Shown here: positions 31,483 to 38,789 of the stretch, piece after piece
Numbering within the stretch: position 1 is the stretch's first letter
How the letters are laid out: every line of letters begins with the position of its first letter
Source: JAJEBT01 sp965214975
GTDB taxonomy: Bacteria; Pseudomonadota; Alphaproteobacteria; MPNO01; UBA830
Reading direction: 5' to 3'
NCBI GenBank assembly: GCA_965214975.1
Contig: OZ244055.1
Coordinates: 1,736,001 to 1,800,000 of the forward strand
Length of the DNA stretch: 64,000 nt
The notes under the pieces: generated by a model
What the model was told of the DNA's origin: nothing
Database searches by the model: none
Seen by the model: only the letters and a program-made list of their open reading frames with translations
Translations under genes and position numbers: made by a program

Positions 31483-34353
31483 ATGCCCGACGAGACATCG
31501 CGGAACGCCGGCGAGACCGAAAGCCCCCGATCGTTCCTTCTCGACGACCCGACGCGCGTGTACCGGGTGGAGAAGGGCTATCTCGACATCTTCGCGGTCG
31601 AGGTCGAGGACGGCGAGATCATCGACCGCTGGCTTTTCGTCACCCGCGTTCCCGAGGGCCGGCTGGCCTACGCGATGACGCCCCCGAGGGCCCTGCACAC
31701 GCTGCTCGCGGTGCCGTCGCTGAACGCGGCGCTGGTCGAGGACGACCGCGACTCCGTCATGTCCATGGACGATTTCGATCTCGACGCGCTGGTGAAGATC
31801 GAGGAGTGGGTGTTCGCGCTGTCCGAATTCCTCGCCACCGGCCTCGCCCCGCCGCGCGACGCCCATCTGCTCGAGGCGGATCCCGACGTCCCCTACGAGC
31901 CCGGCGCGGTCAGCACCCATCACCAGGAGATCCTGTGGGTCTCGGCGAGCAGCCCGACGCGCCTGATCGGGCGCCGCGAACTCGAGATCGGCGGCGCCGG
32001 GGACGACATCATCCCGCTGAGCGAGCGAACCTGGATCGAGTTCGATTCGGAGACCAGGATCACCGGGGTCCACACCCCCGCGCTGCTGGTGTCCGGAGGC
32101 CTGTGGCCGGCCCTCGAGCGCTTCGGCCAGCTGGTGCTCGGCTACGCGGCGCTGCTGTCCATCGACAACATGGACGTGGCGCGCCGGCGCCACCACGATT
32201 CCTGGATCGCCCACCAGGCCGCCGGCGCGAAGATGTTCCAGGATCTGACCAGGGTGCTCAACCCCTCCGAGGAGAGCCATTCCCCCGGACTCGCCGCGCG
32301 CTCTCCGCAGCAGGCGACGGCGCGGATGGTGGCCGCCTCGGTCGGCGTCACGCTCGGCGAGGCGGCCGACGTGAAGGACGGGAACCCCCTCGAGACCGTG
32401 CCGGCGATGACGCGGGGGGCCGGCATCCGCACCCGGCGCATCGAGGTGCCGTCGGGATGGTGGCGCAGGGACGGCCCGTCCTTCTTCGGGCTTCGCGACG
32501 ACAAGCCGGTCGCGGTGCTCGCCGACGGGCGCGGCGCCTACCGGGCGGTCGACGGCGAGAGCGGAGAGGAGATCGAGGATTTCGAGACGATCGACCGCAA
32601 CGGCCTGATGTTCTACGCGCCGCTGCCGGACAACATCAAAACCGGCCTGGAAGCGCTCCGGCACACTCTCCGCGGCCGCGCCGGCGACATCCTGATGCTC
32701 ACGGCCATGGCGGTGCTGGGCGGGCTTGCCGCGCTCCTGACCCCGATCGTGACCGGCGAGCTGCTGGCCAACATCGTGCCCCGCGCCGACGCCTCGATGT
32801 GGATCGCCGCCCTCGGCGCGCTGTTCCTCAGCGCCTGCGGCATCGCGATGTTCGAGATCGTGCGCGCCATCGCGCTACTGCGCATCGAGGGCCGCGCCGA
32901 GGAACGCCTGCAGGTGGCCGTGTGGAACCGCCTGCTCTCGCTGCCGGTCGGGTTCTTCCGGGACTACACCGCCGGCGACCTCGCCGACCGCGCCAACGGC
33001 GTCTCGGAGATCCGCCGGAACCTGACCGGAGCCACCGCGACCGCCATCGTGGGGGGCGTGTTCTCGGTGTTCAGCTACGCGCTGATCTTCTACTACAGCT
33101 GGCAGCTGGCGCTGTGCGCGGGCGCCGTGGTGCTGGTCCTGGCCGGGCTGACGTGGCTGCTCTCCCACCATCACAGGATCCACTACCGCGCCGCCTTCAG
33201 GATCCGCGGCGAGATCGACGGGTTCGTCTTCCAGATCATCTCGGGTCTCACCAAGCTGCGGCTGGCCAACGCCGAGAACGACGCGCTCTCGCGCTGGGCG
33301 GAGCGCTACGCCGCGCAGCGGCGCGAGATCCTCGCCGCCCGGCTGTGGGCCTCGGCGCAGATCGCGGTCAACGGCATGTTCATCCCGCTCTCCACGCTCG
33401 TGCTGTTCGCCTTCATCTGGTACGCGCTGATCCAGAACCAGGACCAGCCCGTCTTCGGCCTCGGCGACTTCCTCTCCTCCACCGTCGCCTTCGGCCAGTT
33501 CGCCGGCGCCGTCACCGGGCTCACCCTGGCGTGGAACACCGTCGTCGGGATCCTGCCGCTGTTCGAGCGCGTGCAGCCCATCCTCGACGCCAAGCCGGAA
33601 GACGTCGGCGCGAACGTCCTCCCGCACGACCTCACCGGGCGCATCGAGTTCGCCAGCGTCGGCTTCCGCTACCTGCCCGACGTGCCGAAGGCGGTCGACG
33701 ACCTGTCGTTCGTCATCGAGCCCGGAGACCACGTCGCCTTCGTCGGCCCGTCGGGCTCCGGAAAGTCCACGATCTACCGCCTGCTCCTCGGCTTCGAGCA
33801 TCCGGACACGGGCGCCATCTTCCTCGACGGCCACGACCTGTCGGCGCTCGACCTGCCCGCGGTGCGGGCGCGCATGGGGGTGGTCATGCAGAACGGCCAG
33901 CTCGCGGCCTCGACGATCTTCAAGAACGTCGCGGGCTCCTCCACCCTGACGCTCGACGAGGCCTGGGAGGCGGTCCGCGCCGTCGGCCTCGAGGAGGACA
34001 TCCGCGCGATGCCCATGGGAATGCACACCTTGCTGCCCGAGGGGAGCAACGACCTGTCCGGCGGCCAGCGGCAGCGCCTCCAGATCGCCCGCGCGCTCGC
34101 CCACAAGCCGCGCATCCTGCTGTTCGACGAAGCCACCAGCGCCCTCGACAACTACACCCAGGCGATCGTCCAGGCGTCGCTCAAGAAGCTCAGCGTCACC
34201 CGCGTGGTCATCGCCCACAGGCTGACCACCATCCAGGACGTCGACCGCATCTTCGTCCTGGACAAGGGGCACATCGTGGAAACCGGACGCTACGACGAGC
34301 TCATGGCGGCGGACGGGGCCTTCGCCGCGCTCGCGCGCCGCCAGCTGATCTGA
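31483..34353 (+). CDS. NHLM-type second ABC transporter
   Basis: The second ABC transporter found in NHLM export systems (TIGR03797 type), 956 residues long. About 400 N-terminal residues form the family-specific soluble part (with FLLDDPTRVYRVEKGYLDIFAVE and GWWRRDGPSFFGLRDDKPVAVLADGRGAYRAVD), followed by about six membrane helices (410-700) and an ATPase domain with Walker A VGPSGSGKST (from residue 754), signature DLSGGQRQRLQIARAL and Walker B ILLFDEATSALD. There is no peptidase motif. It starts four bases after the C39 transporter gene. In this class the two ABC proteins probably act as one exporter, but the role of the long N-terminal part is not known. Confidence 0.92.
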   Translation: MPDETSRNAGETESPRSFLLDDPTRVYRVEKGYLDIFAVEVEDGEIIDRWLFVTRVPEGRLAYAMTPPRALHTLLAVPSLNAALVEDDRDSVMSMDDFDLDALVKIEEWVFALSEFLATGLAPPRDAHLLEADPDVPYEPGAVSTHHQEILWVSASSPTRLIGRRELEIGGAGDDIIPLSERTWIEFDSETRITGVHTPALLVSGGLWPALERFGQLVLGYAALLSIDNMDVARRRHHDSWIAHQAAGAKMFQDLTRVLNPSEESHSPGLAARSPQQATARMVAASVGVTLGEAADVKDGNPLETVPAMTRGAGIRTRRIEVPSGWWRRDGPSFFGLRDDKPVAVLADGRGAYRAVDGESGEEIEDFETIDRNGLMFYAPLPDNIKTGLEALRHTLRGRAGDILMLTAMAVLGGLAALLTPIVTGELLANIVPRADASMWIAALGALFLSACGIAMFEIVRAIALLRIEGRAEERLQVAVWNRLLSLPVGFFRDYTAGDLADRANGVSEIRRNLTGATATAIVGGVFSVFSYALIFYYSWQLALCAGAVVLVLAGLTWLLSHHHRIHYRAAFRIRGEIDGFVFQIISGLTKLRLANAENDALSRWAERYAAQRREILAARLWASAQIAVNGMFIPLSTLVLFAFIWYALIQNQDQPVFGLGDFLSSTVAFGQFAGAVTGLTLAWNTVVGILPLFERVQPILDAKPEDVGANVLPHDLTGRIEFASVGFRYLPDVPKAVDDLSFVIEPGDHVAFVGPSGSGKSTIYRLLLGFEHPDTGAIFLDGHDLSALDLPAVRARMGVVMQNGQLAASTIFKNVAGSSTLTLDEAWEAVRAVGLEEDIRAMPMGMHTLLPEGSNDLSGGQRQRLQIARALAHKPRILLFDEATSALDNYTQAIVQASLKKLSVTRVVIAHRLTTIQDVDRIFVLDKGHIVETGRYDELMAADGAFAALARRQLI

Positions 34354-34409
34354 GGCGATCCGCCGGGCGCCCCCGGGCGCGGCCCCGGAGAAACAGCGGG
34401 AGACACGAC

Positions 34410-35765
34410 ATGAGCCGGACACTGATCCAGGGCGGCATGGTGATTTCCATGGAGCGGGGCATCGGCGACCTGCCGAAGGGCGACATCCTCGTCGACGGCG
34501 AGACGATCGCCAGGGTCGGACGCTCGCTGCGCGCCCCCGGAGCCAAGGTCGTCGACGCCACGGGCAAGATCGTGATCCCGGGGCTGGTCAACGCCCATCT
34601 GCACACCTGGCAGACCGGGATCCGCGGCATCGCCGGCAACTGGACGATCGCGCGCTATCTCGAGCTCATGCACGCCGCGATCGCCCCGCGCTACAGCGCG
34701 AACGACACCTATCTCGGCAATCTCGTCGGCGCGCTCAACCAGATCTCCAACGGCGCGACCACCATCTTCGACTGGTGCCACAACAACGCCACGCCGGGCC
34801 ACACCGACGCCGCGATCGCGGGGCTGCGCGAGGCCGGCATCCGCGCGCTGTTCGGCCACGGCTCGCCCAAGCCCGCGCCCCGCGAGGGCGCCCCGCCGTT
34901 CACCCACATCCCGCACCCGGCAAGCGAGCTCGCGCGCCTGAGGAAGACCGAGTTCTCCTCGGAGGACGGGCTGCTCGGCCTCGCGATGGCGGCGCTCGGC
35001 GTGGACTTCTCGATCTGGGAGGTCGTCGAGCACGATTTCCGGCTCGCCAAGGATCTCGACCTCGTCATCAGCACCCATGTCTGGGGTGCGCCCGGACGCC
35101 TCAACCCCGACGGCTACGCCCGGCTCGGCCGGCTCGGCCTGCTCGACCGGCGCCACAACCTGGTGCACGGCAACCACCTGTCGGACCGGGAGCTCCGGCT
35201 CGTTCTGGACTCGGGGGCCTCGGTCACCGTCACGCCCGAGGTCGAGCTGCAGATGAGCCACGGCACGCCCCTGGTCGGGCGGCTCCGCGCGCTCGGCGCT
35301 CGGCCGTCGCTCGGCGTGGACATCGAATCGAACGTTTCCGGCGACATGTTCACGGTCATGCGGATGGCCCTCCAGCCGCTGCGCCAGCACGACAACAAGG
35401 AGGCCATCCGCAAGACGCGGGCCCCCGCCGAGCGGCTTGCGGCGACGGCGCGCGACGCCCTGCGCTGGGCGACCGTCGACTCGGCCAGAGCGCTCGGCAT
35501 GGAGCGCAGGATCGGCTCGCTCAAGCCCGGCAAGCAGGCGGACATCGTCCTGCTCGACGCCCGGGCCCTCAACATGTTCCCGGTCCACGACCCCGTCGAG
35601 AGCGTGGTCTTCCAGGCCAACGGCGGCAACGTCGACACGGTGATGATCGCCGGGCGCGTCCTCAAGCGGAACGGAAAGCTTCTCTACCGGACGCTCGACG
35701 AGAAGATGGACCGGCTCGCGCGTTCGGGCCGGCGGATCCTCAAGGGCGTCCGGCTCGCCGCCTGA
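34410..35765 (+). CDS. TrzA/AtzA-type amidohydrolase
   Basis: A metal-dependent hydrolase of the amidohydrolase superfamily, 451 residues, related to chlorohydrolases and cytosine/S-adenosylhomocysteine-type deaminases. The metal ligands are visible: His63 and His65 (NAHLHTW), His223 (STHVWGAP), His256 (HGNHLSDRE) and Asp304 (GVDIESNVSGDMF). The C-terminal SLKPGKQADIVLLD strand is typical. It starts 57 bases after the NHLM exporter with a GGAG site, so it may be read through from that operon; whether it acts on the exported peptide or is a purine or pyrimidine-type deaminase cannot be told from the sequence. The substrate is unknown. Confidence 0.88.
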   Translation: MSRTLIQGGMVISMERGIGDLPKGDILVDGETIARVGRSLRAPGAKVVDATGKIVIPGLVNAHLHTWQTGIRGIAGNWTIARYLELMHAAIAPRYSANDTYLGNLVGALNQISNGATTIFDWCHNNATPGHTDAAIAGLREAGIRALFGHGSPKPAPREGAPPFTHIPHPASELARLRKTEFSSEDGLLGLAMAALGVDFSIWEVVEHDFRLAKDLDLVISTHVWGAPGRLNPDGYARLGRLGLLDRRHNLVHGNHLSDRELRLVLDSGASVTVTPEVELQMSHGTPLVGRLRALGARPSLGVDIESNVSGDMFTVMRMALQPLRQHDNKEAIRKTRAPAERLAATARDALRWATVDSARALGMERRIGSLKPGKQADIVLLDARALNMFPVHDPVESVVFQANGGNVDTVMIAGRVLKRNGKLLYRTLDEKMDRLARSGRRILKGVRLAA

Positions 35766-35781
35766 CCGGCGGCGGGCCGCC

Positions 35782-36591
35782 TCAGGCGGCCTCGAGCGCC
35801 ACCGTCTGGCGCTCGAGCGGAAGCGCGGCCATGTCGGGGGCGCCGGCGCCGTCGAGGCGCGCGACGTAGCGGCCGCCGAAATCGAGTGTCAGCGGGCTTT
35901 CGGAAAACGGATAGGGGCGGACCCCGTAGCGGCCGTCGCCGAGCGGCGCGACAGCGACGTCGGCGTCCTCGGCCGCGGACTTCGGCACGTGCCGGAACAC
36001 GGCGGCCTTCCGGGCGCCTTCGTGGACGCAGTTGAAGTAGAGCGCGAGGGTGTCGAAGAACTGGAGCAGCTTGTAGGCCGCCGTCAGGAACGGCTCCTCG
36101 ACGAGCTCCCGCAGGTCCGGGTCGTCCCGAAGGCGCGCCTTCAGGCGCGCCTGCCGCTCCTGCTCGTGGGCGAGCATGGCGCGGGCGGCCTCCGCGTGCT
36201 CGGCGGCGACCCTGTCGAGAAGCACCATGTCGGACAGCCCGTAGCGGCCGTTGTAGAGCCCCCAGGAATGCATGCTCGACAGCAGCCCCGAGAACGGGTG
36301 ATGGGCCTCGTTGAAGTCGGGGGAGCCGCGGCTGGTGGCCATGAGCAGCTCGAAGGGGGTCTCGCCGAGGTGGAAGGGATAGCCGGTTTCGGGGTCGATC
36401 GGGAAACGGGCATCCACCTCGGCCCAGCCGGCGTCGTGGTTCTCGATCGCGAAACGGAGCTCCTCGCGGTCCGGGACCGGCTCGAACTCCGCGTTCCCGA
36501 ACGCGCGCGCCATCTGCGTCGCAAGCGCCATGTGCTCGGCCATCGGCACCGCGAAGCGGGGCGCGCCGTCCTCGGCCGTCTGAACGATCAT
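35782..36591 (-). CDS. DUF3891 family protein
   Basis: A protein of 269 residues of the DUF3891 family, of unknown biochemical function. It has several conserved His and Asp clusters that suggest a metal site: ENHDAGWAEVD near residue 50, EAHHPFSGLLSSMHSWGLY near residue 100 and the AAYKLLQFFDTLALYFN helix. The ATG at 36591 was preferred over one 14 codons upstream, because MIVQTAEDG is the typical family start. It converges on the amidohydrolase gene with 16 bases between them. No functional partner is evident. Confidence 0.8.
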   Translation of the reverse strand: MIVQTAEDGAPRFAVPMAEHMALATQMARAFGNAEFEPVPDREELRFAIENHDAGWAEVDARFPIDPETGYPFHLGETPFELLMATSRGSPDFNEAHHPFSGLLSSMHSWGLYNGRYGLSDMVLLDRVAAEHAEAARAMLAHEQERQARLKARLRDDPDLRELVEEPFLTAAYKLLQFFDTLALYFNCVHEGARKAAVFRHVPKSAAEDADVAVAPLGDGRYGVRPYPFSESPLTLDFGGRYVARLDGAGAPDMAALPLERQTVALEAA

Positions 36592-37236
36592 CGCGGCCTC
36601 GCAGCGGTTGTTCCTGCCGTCGCAGCATAGCACGCCGGCGCGGGCGGGTCAGGACTTCACGACGCCCTTCGCCCGGCCCGGCGGCAAGGGGCGCTCCTCG
36701 CCGGGTCGCGGCCCCCGCTCCCCGCACGGGATGCCATGGCTCCGGCGCATCCGCGTGAACGGAGCCGTTCCGCATCGAATCCGAAGCCGCGCCGGACGCC
36801 GTTTCCGGGTCGCCGAACGGCGGGGCCGCAGCATTCCGCATCGCCGCCCGGGTGCGGGAACGTTTCGCGCATGCCGGGAACCGGCGACGCGACCGGCCGG
36901 CCTCGAAACGCGCGAACCCGCCCGTCGACGGTCCGGAGTCCGCTGGCCGTTTCCGCGCTCATGGCGCAGGAACCCGGGAACATCCCGGGAGGGAAACGGA
37001 ACGCCGACGCGTCCCCGTCGACGGGGAAAGGAAACTTCCCGTCGGCCCGAGGGGGCTTTCCCGGCGGCGCGACGCCGTTCGGGTCTTTCGCGAGCCGCCC
37101 GGACCGGAAGTCCGTCGACGGCGTCTTCCGCCGACGCTGCGGCCCGGCCGTCAAGCCGGGCGCAAGGCCGGAGGCGGCGCGGTCTCCTGCGAGCCCCCGA
37201 AGCCGGAACCGGCTCCGGGGGCCGGTTCGGGAGGGG
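36592..37236. other. Gene-free GC-rich stretch
   Basis: About 645 bases without a supportable gene on either strand; only shadow frames of arginine-, proline- and alanine-rich composition are open. The DUF3891 gene starts to its left and the GcrA-like gene ends at its right. No repeats of note were seen. Confidence 0.45.
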
Positions 37237-37446
37237 TCAGGCCACCCTGCGGCGCGGTTCGGGCTCGCGGTAGGCCATTTCCACGTGCTTGAGGCAGTAG
37301 GAATAGCTCTCGTGAGTCGGCTCGCCGCAGAAGTGGAAGTCGTCCGCACCGGGCTCGCCGTACGGCCACTGGCAGGTGCGGAACGGCGACGGCCCGTGGT
37401 TGAACAGCCGGGCAATGCGAAGGGTGCCGCGCGGTTTCTCGCTCAT
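37237..37446 (-). CDS. Small GcrA-like protein
   Basis: A protein of 69 residues resembling the C-terminal part of GcrA, the alphaproteobacterial cell-cycle transcription regulator. The GcrA-like block is CQWPYGEPGADDFHFCGEPTH followed by YSYCLKH, a Cys/His pattern matching the C-x-W-P-x-G-D-P-x-x-x-x-F-x-F-C-G form. The N-terminal helix-turn-helix part of true GcrA (about 45 residues) is missing, so it probably does not bind DNA the same way. The start at 37446 is preceded by AGGATCAGG. A perfect 10-bp inverted repeat lies about 130 bases upstream. Its role is unknown, but it may interact with RNA polymerase as GcrA does. Confidence 0.72.
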   Translation of the reverse strand: MSEKPRGTLRIARLFNHGPSPFRTCQWPYGEPGADDFHFCGEPTHESYSYCLKHVEMAYREPEPRRRVA

Positions 37447-37572
37447 TTTCCAATACCTGATCCTGCAAGGCGCCGCTCCGCGCTTTCGGGGGCGGCACGG
37501 CACCTGTGACGGATTTCCGCTGTGATGTCTTGGGACAAGCGCAAAGATAACAGCTTTTTCCGGAAAATCCAG

Positions 37573-37602
37573 CCCGTTCCGCAAAAAAGTTCGCGGAACG
37601 GG
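37573..37602. promoter_or_regulatory. Perfect 10-bp inverted repeat between GcrA-like and SCO1 genes
   Basis: CCCGTTCCGC (37573-37582) and GCGGAACGGG (37593-37602) are perfect reverse complements with a 10-base loop AAAAAAGTTC. It lies in the divergent interval between the GcrA-like gene (minus) and the SCO1 gene (plus), next to the most AT-rich patch of the neighbourhood (around 37535-37570). A site for a dimeric regulator is more likely than a terminator, since neither strand ends a gene here. Confidence 0.5.
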
Positions 37603-37736
37603 AGCCGGCGCCCGCTCCGTCCCGAACCGGCAAGCCCTTGCAATCGCCGGGCAAAGATGCTTGCCTGCGGAAACCAGCGGCGGCGCTCCGGCCCCTGCCC
37701 GACCGCCGCCCCGAATCGCTCGCGAAAGATTCCGGA

Positions 37737-38330
37737 GTGGGAAGATCCGCCCTCGTCATCGCCGCCGTCTGCGTCGCGGCCGCCGCGCTCGTCGGGGGCC
37801 TGGTCTACGCGCTCTACGGCACCGGCAAGGGAGGCCTCGCGCAGATCGGCGGCCCGTTCGCGCTGGTCGACCAGCAGGACCGCCCGCGTCGCGACACCGA
37901 CTTCCGGGGCCGCTACATGCTGGTCTATTTCGGCTACACGTTCTGCCCCGACATCTGCCCAACCGCGCTCCAGATCATGATCGCCGCGCTCGACCGCCTC
38001 GAGCCGGCGCGGCAGCGGCGAATCACGCCGATCTTCATCACCGTCGACCCCGAGCGCGACACCTCCGACCGGCTCCGGGAATACGTCGCGAGCTTCCACC
38101 CCCGCCTGGTCGGACTCACCGGCACGCCCGAGCGGATCGCCGCCGCGGCGCGGGCCTACCGGGTGTATTTCGGGAAGTCGGCCGGAGACGGCAGCGCGAA
38201 CGACTACCTGATGGACCACAGCTCGATCATCTTCCTGATGGATCCCGAAGGCCGCTACGTCACGCATTTCTCGCACGCGACGCCGCCCGAGAGGATCGTC
38301 GCGTCCCTCGCCCGCCACGTGCAGGGCTGA
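37737..38330 (+). CDS. SCO1/SenC family copper-handling protein
   Basis: A membrane-anchored thioredoxin-like protein that helps build the CuA centre of cytochrome c oxidase. The product has 197 residues. One membrane helix (about residues 4-26) is followed by the thioredoxin fold with the copper-binding CPDIC motif (Cys70 and Cys74) and His161 in MDHSSIIFLMD. The GTG at 37737 places the membrane anchor at the N-terminus; the frame is open upstream to an ATG at 37638, which would add 33 residues before the anchor and is less likely. It is followed by a YcgN-family gene after three bases. The cytochrome oxidase genes are not in this window. Confidence 0.88.
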   Translation: MGRSALVIAAVCVAAAALVGGLVYALYGTGKGGLAQIGGPFALVDQQDRPRRDTDFRGRYMLVYFGYTFCPDICPTALQIMIAALDRLEPARQRRITPIFITVDPERDTSDRLREYVASFHPRLVGLTGTPERIAAAARAYRVYFGKSAGDGSANDYLMDHSSIIFLMDPEGRYVTHFSHATPPERIVASLARHVQG

Positions 38331-38333
38331 GCC

Positions 38334-38774
38334 GTGTCCGCGGACGCGCCGTTCTGGAAGACCAAGGCGCTCGAGGACATGACCGCCGAGGAGTGGGAAT
38401 CGCTGTGCGACGGCTGCGGCCGCTGCTGCCTGCTCAAGCTCGAGGACGTCGACACCGGCGAGATCTCCTACACCGACATCGCCTGCCGCCTGCTCGACCT
38501 CGACGCCTGCAGGTGCACCGACTACGCGAGGCGCCGCGAACGCGAGCCCGCCTGCATGCGGGTGACGCCCGAAGTCGCGCGAAGCGGCGGATGGCTGCCG
38601 TCGACCTGCGCCTACCGCCTGCTCGGAGAGAACAGGGAACTCCCCTGGTGGCATCCGCTGGTCTCGGGCGACCCCGCCACCGTGCACGAGGCCGGAATCT
38701 CCGTGCGCCGCCGCGTCGTGCGCGAGTCGCGGGGCCTCGACCCCGAGGACCGCATCGTCACGTGGCCGCGGTAG
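38334..38774 (+). CDS. YcgN family cysteine cluster protein
   Basis: A protein of 146 residues of the YcgN/UPF0260 family, with eight or so cysteines likely to bind metal. The conserved pattern is LCDGCGRCCLLKLEDVDTGEI, followed by ACRLLDLDACRCTDYARRR, ACMRVTPE and LPSTCAYRLL. The family is widespread in proteobacteria, and its biochemical role is not known. The GTG start lies three bases after the SCO1 stop, which suggests co-transcription. It converges on the PBP1 gene, with 15 bases between stops. Confidence 0.88.
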   Translation: MSADAPFWKTKALEDMTAEEWESLCDGCGRCCLLKLEDVDTGEISYTDIACRLLDLDACRCTDYARRREREPACMRVTPEVARSGGWLPSTCAYRLLGENRELPWWHPLVSGDPATVHEAGISVRRRVVRESRGLDPEDRIVTWPR

Positions 38775-38789
38775 GCCGGAGCGCGGACG

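Noticed and set aside
37573..37602. The inverted repeat as a transcription terminator
   Set aside because: It lies between two divergent genes, so neither strand has a gene ending here, and no proper T run follows the hairpin.
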